Source of the DNA: Hippasteria phrygiana
Lineage: Eukaryota; Echinodermata; Asteroidea; Valvatida; Goniasteridae
Direction of reading: 5' to 3'
DNA length: 64,000 nucleotides
Assembly: GCA_037893225.1 (NCBI GenBank)
Contig: JAZGUH010000491.1
Location: 186,001-250,000, forward strand
The notes under the pieces were generated by a model. It was given only the letters and a program-made list of their open reading frames with translations. It had not been told where the DNA came from and ran no database searches. Within the stretch, counting starts at the first letter, position 1, and each line of letters starts with the position of its first letter. The translations under genes were made by a program, and so were the position numbers. This document shows, one piece after another, positions 10,303 to 20,749 of this stretch.

Positions 10303-10912
10303 TTAACCCCTTGGGCACGGTATTTTACAGGAGACGTCGGGGTGTTGCAGCGGTTCTGGCAGCCAAATCGAACCGCTACAATGTGTTTTGGCAGTCAAGC
10401 ATGACATAAACAATAATCCAACAATGGATTGAAACTGCACAAACGGCGGCCAATGGCGTCATCCGGCCGCATAATTTTGTTTCCAAGGAAGGTTAGGGCA
10501 GTTATCATAAATGGGCGTATCTAGACCGGCATTACCATCATGCATATTCATGATTAAGTTATTTTTTATAATAAGCATCGCACGTATCATTCAGACAACA
10601 ATATAAGGTTGAAGTAAAAATATTTGGTCCAGCTACTGTTGTGGCTATATTGGTAGAGCGTAAGGCTTTGAACTACAGAGGCCTGGGTTCGAATCCTTTG
10701 CCCGATTTATTTTTCTTTTTCTTGTACTAATTGTGGTGTGGAGGATTTTATTTCAAGGGAAAACAAGTCTGAGAACCTGTCTCAGCTCACACAGCCAAGT
10801 ACAGCGCCCATTTATGATAATTGCCCTAACTTTCCTAGGGAAAAAAATCACGCCATCCGGCCTGGTGGCATTTTTTTGACGCCATATGGCGTCATCCGTA
10901 CGCAAGGGATAA
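10303..10912 (+). mobile_element. TTAA MITE family A, interrupted (unit 1)
   Basis: The left half (TTAACCCCTTGGGCACGG through GGCGTCATCCGGCC) and the right half (GCCATCCGGCCTGG through CCGTACGCAAGGG) are separated by an inserted element of about 380 bp. The repeated word around CATCCGGCC on both sides is the candidate target duplication. Unit 2 carries the same arrangement at 12284-12894. Confidence 0.7.
10469..10851 (+). mobile_element. Nested element with 37-bp terminal inverted repeats
   Basis: The arms at 10481-10517 and 10805-10842 are inverted copies (words GGTTAGGGCAGTTATCATAA and TTATGATAATTGCCCTAAC). They sit inside a family A MITE. The interior carries a tRNA-like stretch (TATATTGGTAGAGCG, GGGTTCGAATCCTTT, 10650-10700). 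A tRNA head inside an inverted-repeat element is unusual. The second copy is at 12451-12833. Confidence 0.6.
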
Positions 10913-10999
10913 TGGTATTCATTCAACCATGTTCGGGTATTGCACTGCCGCCGTGTGGTTTCTTCTCTGTTTCAATAGGTTTAAAAATTCTCTCAAGCA

Positions 11000-11098
11000 G
11001 TAACAGCTTAGTGGCCGAGTGGTTAAGCGAGTCGTTAAGCGAGTCGTTCATCGAGTCGTTTATCGGCTCTAAAGCTGAGGGTTCGATTCCCAGCTTTT
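11000..11098 (+). pseudogene. tRNA-Leu/Ser-like sequence with four A-box-like repeats
   Basis: It has the head GTGGCCGAGTGGTTAAGC and B-box GGGTTCGATTCCCAGC typical of class II tRNAs. Between them the 12-bp word GAGTGGTTAAGC is repeated four times with small changes (11017-11064), ending in GAGTCGTTTATC. Neither the acceptor nor the T stem pairs fully, so it is a pseudogene or SINE promoter. The identical copy is at 12982-13080. Confidence 0.5.
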
Positions 11099-11169
11099 CA
11101 GTATTTCCTTTTTCTTTTCCAGAAATGTGATTGTCATTATTTATAAGAGTATTCGTTTACCGTCCCCAA

Positions 11170-11480
11170 ATACCAACTGTACTGTGGCGTGCGGTCGATT
11201 AGCAGTGCAGTTGGGACCGCTCGTGAAGTCCAGGTAAGCATCTTCGTACAGGCTCATGGCACGTTTGGCTGGCTCGGCAGTCATTGCTTAGGGTGCAGCC
11301 ATGTTCCTCCCTTTTACGGTGCTAGACCTTCGGGTTATATGGATGAGTGGGGAAGGAGGTGTGATGGACCGGGGTCTGATCTGTGATGGACCGGAATCCG
11401 AGCCCTTAAGAGTCCTACATGGGAGCCGGTAAGCCGGAGTATGGGGCCCCGGTGAATCGCGGCACCTGAAAGCTTGGTCA
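11170..11480 (+). other. GC-rich block with inverted words, possible structured RNA
   Basis: The block has short self-complementary pieces, such as CGGTC/GGACCG and CCTCCCTT/AAGGAGG, and a doubled GTGATGGACCGG. It is followed by ATAACTTTTTTG, which resembles an Sm-type site. No known RNA (5S, 7SL, RNase P, U RNA) could be matched by eye. It is duplicated at 13152-13462. Confidence 0.2.
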
Positions 11481-11608
11481 ACATCACATAACTTTTTTGT
11501 TTATAAGGGCATAATACCAGAATGCATATTTGATTGATTAACTCTAAGGGTTTCCGGAAAAAAAACCAAGTAATGTTTTTTCTGACATTTCTCTATCTAT
11601 TATTATAT

Positions 11609-11964
11609 TTAAAAATAGTGTACACGATTGGTAATCGTCCAATTTGTTTTTACTGAATTATTACGAAATACCTTACTCGATTGTAAGTTAATAGTAGTCT
11701 CAATCATCCTGTGAAATTACGGCACTAGTTGTGCTGTCGTTGTCAAGAAAAGTAGACATGCTGCCATTCGGAGCGCGTCACGCGTCCAGGTAGCCACGCG
11801 TGCCTTGACAAAAGGCTATCATCCGCCAAACGGCTGGAAAGGAGCGCCGTTTTTCTCTCTTGTTTTCGCCATCCAACAACGCAAAACTTTGAACAGGTTA
11901 GTAGAACGATATTTCCTGTAAAACACTAACCCCCTAATCCGCCCATCATGTACATTACCTTTAA
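11609..11964 (+). mobile_element. TTAA MITE family E (unit 1)
   Basis: It starts TTAAAAATAGTGTACACGAT and ends TGTACATTACCTTTAA. These are inverted termini of the AGGTAGTGTACAC type with TTAA on both sides. Related copies are at 13591, 48760 (inverted), 53691 and 61070. Shared internal words are ATCCTGTGAAATTA and TGCTGTCGTTGTCAAGAAAA. Confidence 0.7.
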
Positions 11965-12092
11965 GGATATTTATTTTGCAAGCTTCGACTTCTCAGAATA
12001 TGCACCCATGTCTGTGCACGCAATTATTTTTTTATTATTTTATTTATTGGGTATTTAGTATAATTATTGTGAAGGGAAATTCGATCCTACGA

Positions 12093-14074
12093 AGCTTCGA
12101 TCGCGAACGGCGCCCCTTCGGCCAGTAGTATAGATAGCTACCAGACTATTGTGCAACTTCATGGCAGCTCTTCTTCGTATATGCGCGTGCGTGAAGAGAA
12201 AATGTTCCTCATTTTCATACAGAATTGCGCATGCGCACTAGTTTCCCTCATTTTTCAAATTTACAGTTATAAAGCCATGATTCTTAACCCCTTGGGCACG
12301 GTATTTTACAGGAGACGTCGGGGTGTTGCAGCGGTTCTGGCAGCCAAATCGAACCGCTACAATGTGTTTTGGCAGTCAAGCATGACATAAACAATAATCC
12401 AACAATGGATTGAAACTGCACAAACGGCGGCCAATGGCGTCATCCGGCCGCATAATTTTGTTTCCAAGGAAGGTTAGGGGCAGTTATCATAAATGGGCGT
12501 ATCTAGACCGGCATTACCATCATGCATATTCATGATTAAGTTATTTTTTATAATAAGCATCGCACGTATCATTCAGACAACAATATATGGTTGAAGTAAA
12601 AATATTTGGTCCAGCTACTGTTGTGGCTATATTGGTAGAGCGTAAGGCTTTGAACTACAGAGGCCTGGGTTCGAATCCTTTGCCCGATTTATATTTCTTT
12701 TTCTTGTACTAATTGTGGTGTGGAGGATTTTATTTCAAGGGAAAACAAGTCTGAGAACCTGTCTCAGCTCACACAGCCAAGTACAGCGCCCATTTATGAT
12801 AATTGCCCTAACTTTCCTAGGGAAAAAAATCACGCCATCCGGCCTGGTGGCATTTTTTTGACGCCATATGGCGTCATCCGTACGCAAGGGATAATGGTAT
12901 TCATTCAACCATGTTCGGGTATTGCACTGCCGCCGTGTGGTTTCTTCTCTGTTTCAATAGGTTTAAAAATTCTCTCAAGCAGTAACAGCTTAGTGGCCGA
13001 GTGGTTAAGCGAGTCGTTAAGCGAGTCGTTCATCGAGTCGTTTATCGGCTCTAAAGCTGAGGGTTCGATTCCCAGCTTTTCAGTATTTCCTTTTTCTTTT
13101 CCAGAAATGTGATTGTCATTATTTATAAGAGTATTCGTTTACCGTCCCCAAATACCAACTGTACTGTGGCGTGCGGTCGATTAGCAGTGCAGTTGGGACC
13201 GCTCGTGAAGTCCAGGTAAGCATCTTCGTACAGGCTCATGGCACGTTTGGCTGGCTCGGCAGTCATTGCTTAGGGTGCAGCCATGTTCCTCCCTTTTACG
13301 GTGCTAGACCTTCGGGTTATATGGATGAGTGGGGAAGGAGGTGTGATGGACCGGGGTCTGATCTGTGATGGACCGGAATCCGAGCCCTTAAGAGTCCTAC
13401 ATGGGAGCCGGTAAGCCGGAGTATGGGGCCCCGGTGAATCGCGGCACCTGAAAGCTTGGTCAACATCACATAACTTTTTTGTTTATAAGGGCATAATACC
13501 AGAATGCATATTTGATTGATTAACTCTAAGGGTTTCCGGAAAAAAAACCAAGTAATGTTTTTTCTGACATTTCTCTATCTATTATTATATTTAAAAATAG
13601 TGTACACGATTGGTAATCGTCCAATTTGTTTTTACTGAATTATTACGAAATACCTTACTCGATTGTAAGTTAATAGTAGTCTCAATCATCCTGTGAAATT
13701 ACGGCACTAGTTGTGCTGTCGTTGTCAAGAAAAGTAGACATGCTGCCATTCGGAGCGCGTCACGCGTCCAGGTAGCCACGCGTGCCTTGACAAAAGGCTA
13801 TCATCCGCCAAACGGCTGGAAAGGAGCGCCGTTTTTCTCTCTTGTTTTCGCCATCCAACAACGCAAAACTTTGAACAGGTTAGTAGAACGATATTTCCTG
13901 TAAAACACTAACCCCCTAATCCGCCCATCATGTACATTACCTTTAAGGATATTTATTTTGCAAGCTTCGACTTCTCAGAATATGCACCCATGTCTGTGCA
14001 CGCAATTATTTTTTTATTATTTTATTTATTGGGTATTTAGTATAATTATTGTGAAGGGAAATTCGATCCTACGA
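12093..14074. repeat. Tandem duplication, unit 2 (1982 bp)
   Basis: It is a nearly exact copy of 10116-12092, with the same internal elements shifted by 1981-1982 bp. The few differences (for example AGGGGCAG for AGGGCAG) are point changes, so the duplication is recent compared with the elements inside it. Confidence 0.9.
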
Positions 14075-14239
14075 AGCTTCGATCGCGAACGGCGCCCCTT
14101 CGGCCAGTAGTATAGATAGCTACCAGACTATTGTGCAACTTCATGGCAGCTCTTCTTCGTATATGCGCGTGCGTGAAGAGAAAATGTTCCTCATTTTCAT
14201 ACAGAATTGCGCATGCGCACTAGTTTTCCCCATTTTTCA
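14075..14239. repeat. Tandem duplication, truncated unit 3
   Basis: It matches the start of unit 2 from AGCTTCGATCGCG up to CATTTTTCA and then diverges. The right arm of the 37-bp inverted repeat (14251-14288) follows directly. Confidence 0.85.
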
Positions 14240-14250
14240 GCGGGAGATTT

Positions 14251-14288
14251 TACGAAATTCCCAAGACGTTGTTACTGGCGGTTCGTGG
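14251..14288. repeat. Right arm of the 37-bp inverted repeat
   Basis: Reverse complement of 9893-9930 with one mismatch; core AATTCCCAAGACGTTGTTAC. It lies about 15 bp before LINE homology resumes, so it may be the end of the element that split the LINE. Confidence 0.65.
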
Positions 14289-14299
14289 CTATTAACCCC

Positions 14300-16020
14300 T
14301 AAATGCCCTTGGATCACTGTTAGTTTATCTAAATCAATATTTCATAAGAATAAGCTTTATTATAAATACATTGCTAATCCTACTAATTTTAATCGTTCCA
14401 GGTATGTATGTTATAGGAACATACTTACTAATGTCCTCCGTAATTCTAAGTGCAATTACTATACTAAAAAGTTTGCAAAAGTTAAAGGTAATATTAAAAA
14501 CACATGGAAAATAATCAATAGTGTACTTCACAATAAGCAGCAATCCAAAATAAACACAATTCATATTGATGGTGCAAATGTCAACAATCCACAGTTTATT
14601 GCCAACCATTTTAATAATTATTTCACAAACATCGGTAAAATCCTCTCTAGTGTAATTAATTCAAATGGCTTTAACTTTGCTGATTATTTAACTAATTCAA
14701 ATCCTAATTCTATTTTTTTAAGAAGTAATTGATATTGTAGGAAATCTGCCTAACAAAACAAGTACTGGTTTTGATCTAATTAGCTGTACTTTGATTAAAC
14801 AAGTGATTCGGGCAATCTCTTGTCCCTTGACCTTCATTATTAACTGTTCCATTTCAACCGGAGTAGTGCCTGAGGAAATGAAGATTGCCAGAATCACTCC
14901 AATTTTCAAAAGTGGCGATTCCACCATTGCTAGTAATTATCGACCAATTTCTGTTCTTACCGCATTCTCTAAAATTATTGAACGTGTTATTTATAAACGT
15001 ACTTTAAATTGTTTTGACCAACACTGTATAATATCGGATAATCAATAATGGATTTCGGGCACATCATTCTACTACACATGCCATTATTAAATTAATTGAC
15101 AAGATAACAACTGGCTTAGATGCATCCCTTGCTACAATTGGTATATTCGTGGACCTCTCCAAGGCCTTCGATACAGTTGATCATGGTATTATTTTGTCAA
15201 AACTGGAATATTACGGAATCCGAGGAGTTGCCTTGGATTGGTTCAGGAGTTATCTTACTAATCGTCAGCAATTCGTATCTATTCATGGAACCGAGTCTAC
15301 TTATTGTAAAATATCTTGTGGAGTCCCACAGGGTTCTATCCTGGGTCCCCTTTTATTTTCCATATATATTAATGACTGATAAATCCTCAGATGTACTTTC
15401 TTTTATTCTTTTTGCTGATGATAGTAATTTATTTTATAGCCACAGTGATGTAAATGTACTTTTTGATACGATTAACTATGAGATGGAAAAAGTATCTGCT
15501 TGGATCAAAGCATATAAGTTATCCCCTAATGTTAAAAATAATAAGTACATGTTGTTCAGCAAAAGGCAATACCGTCAGCTTTCTGCAATGTGTATTGATA
15601 ATACTAATATCACTAAAACTGATTGTTTAAAAATGTTGGGCCTGTACATTGATAATAGTCTTTCATGGAACAAACACATTAATCACATTTCTATTGTTAT
15701 TTCCAGAAATATAGGTATTATATCCAAGTTAAAATGTACTTTCCCCCAAGATGTCTTAATGATGTTGTATATCACCTTTATTTTACCTTATATAACATAT
15801 GGTATACTCGCATGGGGCAACAGTGGTATTGGTCATATTAATAGAATCCTCAAATTGCAGAAAAAAGCTTTATGTAACATTAACAATGTTAACTTTTATG
15901 AACATAGTAATCCACTTTTTTATAACTGTAGTATTTTAAAAGTCAATGATATTTACTCTCTTCAGCTGGGTTCCCTCATGCATCAACTTAACAACAACAA
16001 CTTACCCAAATCCGTTTGTT
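14300..16020 (+). pseudogene. Non-LTR retrotransposon reverse transcriptase, frameshifted
   Basis: It continues the LINE begun at 7222. In order: CPWITVSLSKSIFHKNKLYY (linker after the endonuclease), KTSTGFD, IARITPIFKSGD..NYRPISVL (RT fingers), FVDLSKAFDTVDH, SCGVPQGSILGPLLF, FILFADDSN (catalytic FADD), LGLYIDNSLSWNKHI and a C-terminal LQKKALCNINN. The motifs fit the Jockey/CR1 group. Three frame breaks are visible: a T run near 14715, an extra base near 15045 and a missing base near 15378. It is therefore inactive. A 19-bp G run at 16023 ends the homology. Confidence 0.85.
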
Positions 16021-16022
16021 CC

Positions 16023-16041
16023 GGGGGGGGGGGGGGGGGGG
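16023..16041 (+). repeat. Poly-G tract
   Basis: Nineteen G in a row at the end of LINE homology. Similar long G or C runs occur near 18180, 30750, 33798 and 63411. Their lengths are the least reliable bases of this assembly. Confidence 0.9.
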
Positions 16042-16379
16042 TGACACCAGGCTGTTCCACCAATTGTACTTGGCGTCGGGCAAAGGGGAAGCCCTCCATT
16101 CAATTTGTACAGGGAATTACGTGTTTTGTCAATTTTTTTACAGTAATAAAAAATGAACACAATGTTTTGGGGTATAACGTGGGAGATATTTTTACTGCAT
16201 AAAACAGTGAAATTTTGAAATATTTAATGAAAAGGTGTAGCTGTTAGGACAATAATTAAGTTTGTTTCCCCATTGACACTATTTATTCCCCTTTGTCTCC
16301 AGAAGGTGCGATCAGGTAACAGCCACCACTGACCAGAGACAAAAAACAAGACCCAGTGACCTCATGCTGACCAAGAGAA

Positions 16380-16475
16380 TACAAAACACCGGAAAACAAC
16401 CGGAAAACACAATACATACTGGAAAACAAAAACTTGCACATACAGAAAACACCACAAAAAACACAGCTGATAAAA
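16380..16475 (-). repeat. GTTTTCCGGT-type minisatellite, minus orientation
   Basis: Several copies of AAAACACCGGAAAAC and relatives. These are the complement of the tract at 20750-21225. Confidence 0.6.
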
Positions 16476-16600
16476 TTCAGCCGTTAATCCGTCTAACCCC
16501 GGTGATTTATCTTTGCTCATTTGTTTAACAGCGAATAAAATTTCAACCTTGTCAAAATCAATTTTCAAAGAATCTATCATTTCTTCGTCCAAGACAAAAA
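16467..16600 (-). pseudogene. LINE reverse transcriptase fragment (L1/Tx1-like)
   Basis: The minus-strand frame reads FAVKQMSKDKSPGLDGLTAEFYQ, the start of an L1-type reverse transcriptase (SPGLDGL..EFY). It is unlike the plus-strand LINE at 14300, so it is a second retrotransposon type. A CCCTAAC-family terminus (TTAACCCTAACAG, 16604) abuts its upstream end. Confidence 0.65.
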
Positions 16601-16742
16601 CCATTAACCCTAACAGTCCTGTATCCTCCAATTTCAATATGATTTTCCACACACCATGGAGCTAGTGTTAATCTCTTCCAACATTTATTCTCTTCCAATG
16701 TTTATCCTTGCCACTTCCCTTTGTTCCTTCTCTTGCCCTATC

Positions 16743-17152
16743 CCAGCTAACACATTGATGTTTTGATAACGTGGTATAAATGTTATGTGTAATGTTGTGA
16801 TGATATTACGAAATAATGTTATAGCGACATGGTCTTACAAACGTTTTAGTGATACCTACATGACATTAATGAAAAAACGTTGGTGCGATGTTTTCATAAC
16901 GTTTCAAAATGTTTACAAAACATTGCCCATGAAATATTTTTACGATGTCAAATTAATATTTCATGGGCAATGTTTGTAAACATTTTGAAACGTTATGAAA
17001 ACATATCGCACCAACGTTTTTTCATTAATGTCATGTAGGTATCACTAAAACGTTTGTAAGACCATGTCGCCATAACATTATTTCGTAATATCATCACATC
17101 ATTACACATAACATTTATACCACGTTATCAAAACATCAATGTGGTAGCTGGG
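16743..17152. mobile_element. Complete fold-back element (hairpin, arms about 197 bp)
   Basis: The sequence from CCCAGCTAACACATTGATG to CATCAATGTGGTAGCTGGG is an almost perfect inverted repeat around a 16-base loop near 16945. Only a handful of mismatches are visible over the arms. The termini CCCAGC/GCTGGG are also found at the end of the adjoining tract (GTTTGCTGGG, 20391), so it may belong to a larger unit of the same family. Confidence 0.85.
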
Positions 17153-20100
17153 TTGCTTGTGACTGGCATTCAGCTCTTACATTGTTTTACATTGTTTTAA
17201 TAATATAATGATGATATCTTAGAAATGTTAGGGAATCGCACATGTTACTAAAATGTTACTAAAATGTTATAAAATAAATGTTATTTTTACGTAAAAATAC
17301 ATCATATTATAATTTGTATTAATTAACGTTTGAACTACGTGTTGGAGCAGTAATTTGCAAGCTCTATGGATCTGTATGCACTTTATGCCATTCCCAAACT
17401 TAATCGTTCCTGCAATTAATGAAACGGTTTATGTTAGCAAGATTCGGCAACACTGCTCCTGAAAATTTGTTAACATACTGTACAATGTATACATAATTAA
17501 ATATCAGTGGTTTATCTGAGGATGCCTCTCAAAATTGTTTTGCTTTTTTGGCAAATTTGTTTCTTTGAGACTTTGAATAGTTTAATATTACACAATTATC
17601 TCTATGAAAACACCTTAAAACATATCGCTGTTACGCAAAACATAACGTTCATGTTAAAAGAAAGTGACAAAATTGTTTCACCAAGGTTTACCACGCCCAC
17701 TTGGGGTCAACATGCAAATTGAGGTCACCATAACGTTGTCACAACATCATCACAACGTAGTACGTGTATTTAAAACACCTTGCGTACGGTACGGATGCCG
17801 CAAATGTGCGCAAGAAAAACAGTGCCACCAATTGTCCGACGTTTATGCAGTTTCGATCTATTGTTGGATTAAACAGTGCCACCAGGCCGGATTACGGGCC
17901 GCTGTTTGTGCAGTTTCAATCCATTGTTGGATTATTGTGTAGGTTACGCTTGAATGCACAAACACATTTGTAGCGGTTCGCTCATGCTGCCATAACTATA
18001 CCATAGAGCAAGGAACCTTGCTCTATGACTATACCTAGCACAATATGGGGCAGAGGGGTACCCCTCTTTTTGTCCCTGTACCCTATACACTCTCCAGACT
18101 ATTGTTACCTAACACATCCCCCCTAGACTTCTGAAAAGAATTCCTGAGATTCCGGGAACACAATGACCAACACAAAAGAGGGGGGGGGGGGGGGGGGGTT
18201 CGCTCTGCCCCATATCGTGCATCATATGGCCATAACCGCCGCGGCACCCCGACGTCTCCCGTAAAATACCGTACTCAAGGGGTTAACATCATAATAATGT
18301 TGCCATGCAGAACACCATCAACAACATTATCACAACGTTTACAACATTTACCAAGGAGTGTTATAGAACATCAAAATACAACGTGATCACGATGTGATGG
18401 TCATTATATCAATACATTGTCAACAAAATCAATGAATGCCTCGTTATTAACCTTCATGTTATACATGTATTAAAACTTAAAACACGGGATACAGATAATG
18501 AAATGAAATTAAATGTTGTGGCAACCTTAATATAACGTATCAAGACGCATATAAAACATTTAAAAACATTTTTATAGTTCCTTGGACTCAAACATTTAGG
18601 ACATGTTTAGACTGCCGTCAACTTGTTTTTCAAACATCAACAAATAATAATTATTTGTTATACCTCGATGTTCAACAATGTTTTGCAAACATTTCACGTT
18701 TAATCCGCGACATTAAACTTTTGTTATTAAAATGATTTAAATTTGTTTTAATTATGTTTAATAACGTTTTTCATTTAATCGAAATATCCGTCTCAAAGCT
18801 ATTTTTACATTACAAAAACATTTTTAAAAATGCGCGGATGATGTTTTATGATAGCTTGACAACATGCAAGTGAAGTGTAACGTCAATTCAAACATTATAA
18901 CAATGTTAAAATTACATTTCATGAAAATTTAATAACATTTGCATGATGTTTCAAAGATAATTGATGTAAAAACTATAAAAACCGTGTAACACATTCAACA
19001 TACATTTGAGAGTTTATATCTGTAAAACATTTTGAAAACATTAATTTCTAAATGTTTGTACCGCGACAATATAATGTTTTAAAAACAATTTCATTTTGTT
19101 TTTAATATGTATAATGACATTTTTAATTCGGTTGTGTATTTTCATTAAAACATCTTTTACAAATATAACTGTTACATTATATAAACATTTTGTTGAATGC
19201 AACTACAATGTTTTAGTAATAGTCTAAAGATATAACAGTCGTAACGTCAATTTATAAATTATACAAATATCGTAAAAACATTTCATTGAAATTCAAAATA
19301 CATTTACACGATGTCCTTGAAATATTTCAAGAGATGTTTTATTAATACCGTAATAATAATGTTATCGGTAAATGTTTTATGTATGGCATTTTTACAAATT
19401 TGTGAAAATGTTTTAATAAAGTTATGTGTTTAACGTAAATTAAAAAATAAAAATATCGTTGAAATATTTCATTAAACATTACATAACATTTACACGATGT
19501 TCTTAAAATATTTCAAGAAAAAAATTGCTTTTCAGAAACTTTAATCAAACATTAAAACATAACATTTTCAAAATGTGACATTTAATTATTTATACCTCGA
19601 TTTTTTAATTTATTTAATTAATTTATTAAATTTATTAATTTATCGAGATGTTTTATTATTTAATAAATAATGTTGTCGCTAAATGTTTTGTGTACGACAT
19701 TTTTACAACTTTGTGAAAATGTTTTAATCAGGTTATGTGTTTAAAGTAAATTCAAACATCATACAAATATCGTTGAAATATTTAATTGAAAATTAAATAA
19801 CATTTACACAATGTTCTTAAAATATTTCAAGTAAAAACAAAATAGCGTTTTAGAAACGTTGATCAAACATTAAAAAATAATAGTGTATAACATTTACAAA
19901 ATATGACCATTTAATTATTTATACCTTAAATTTTTTAAACAATGTTTTTAAGATTTGTTTTAATTCATCGAGATGTTTCATTAATATTATAACAATGTTA
20001 TCTCTAAATGTTTTCTGTATGACATTTTTTCATCTTTGTGGAAATGTTTTAATCACGTTATGTGATTAACGTAAATTAAAACATCATAAAAATATCGTTA

Positions 20101-20399
20101 AAATATTTCATTGAAAATTGAATAACATTTACACAATGTTCCTAAAATATTTCAAGTAAAAACAAAATAGCTTTTCCGAAACTTTTATCAAACATTTTAA
20201 AATAACATTTGTATAACATTTACAAAATATTACCATTTAATTATTTATACCTCAATGTTTTAACAATGTTTTTCAGATGTTTTTAAATTTCATTGAGATG
20301 TTTGAATAACATCATAACAATGTTATCACTAAATTTTTTGTGTATGACATTTTTAAAACTTTGTGAAAATGTTTGAATCACGTTATGTGTTTGCTGGGT
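17153..20399. repeat. AT-rich tract with diverged ~320-bp tandem repeats
   Basis: The tract is dominated by AACATT, AAACGTT and ATGTTTT words like the hairpin arms. From about 19350 to its end the line GACATTTTTACAACTTTGTG..ATGTTTTAATCACGTTATGTG recurs at about 19377, 19687, 20010 and 20335. The line AACATTTACACAATGTTC recurs at the same spacing. The period is 310-325 bp. It ends in GTTTGCTGGG, mirroring the CCCAGC start of the hairpin. The flanks TAT/TAT could be a 3-bp target duplication for a 3.65-kb element. No coding capacity. Confidence 0.65.
17777..18286 (-). mobile_element. TTAA MITE family A, inverted and interrupted
   Basis: In reverse orientation it ends GTACTCAAGGGGTTAA at 18286 and starts near CCTTGCGTACGG. 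It carries the doubled TCCAACAATGGATTGAAA block of the 5734 subfamily. A second inverted-repeat element is inserted into it (about 17990-18235), with arms GCACAATATGGGGCAG and CTGCCCCATATCGTGC. That insert has its own palindrome CATAGAGCAAGG/CCTTGCTCTATG and an 18-bp G run at 18180. Confidence 0.65.
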
Positions 20400-20644
20400 A
20401 TTACCACCTTCTATTTACCCCCAGCCCCCCTTCCCTTCACCACACTCATTTGTCCCCTTTCCCCAGCTTCATCCTTCATCCTTACCCTTGCACACTTCTT
20501 TGTTCCTTTCTTCCTGGCTGTCCTTTCTCATCCCTTTGATGTTTACCCACTGCCATGCTCCTTTGCATCCCTCTTTTGTGTTTCTCCACCCACCCCCCAT
20601 GCATGTGTGTTCCCTACATGTTTGTTTCTTGTACTCTGTCATTT

Positions 20645-20725
20645 GCCTTTGAGAAAGAACTTAATTGCTAAGCAAGTTCGAAACGTCAGGCCAGCTAATT
20701 TTTTGATTTATTTATTTCGCTTTTT
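20645..20725 (+). mobile_element. Retrotransposon 3' tail
   Basis: The words CCTTTGAGAAAGAACTT and GAAACGTCAGGCCAGCTAAT occur here. A decayed copy (CCTTTGATAAAGAACTTG, AGGACAGCTAATTTT) is at 29094-29150. This is a typical LINE 3' end; the family is not resolved. Confidence 0.4.
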
Positions 20726-20749
20726 TGTTTTATTCATTATTTTTAGGGG

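Larger units (their letters stand above)
10116..12092. repeat. Tandem duplication, unit 1 (about 1.98 kb)
   Basis: The unit runs from AGCTTCGATCGCG to the same word at 12093. It differs from unit 2 only by a few substitutions and one 5-bp gap near its start. It contains family A and E MITEs, an inserted 37-bp-TIR element, a tRNA-like sequence with duplicated A-boxes, and a GC-rich block. The short ORFs inside occur in both units and show no protein family. Confidence 0.9.

Noticed and set aside
10738..13368. ORFs of 130 and 65 residues occurring twice.
   Set aside because: Their repetition reflects the 1.98-kb DNA duplication. They run through a tRNA-like sequence and MITE ends, so they are not conserved genes.
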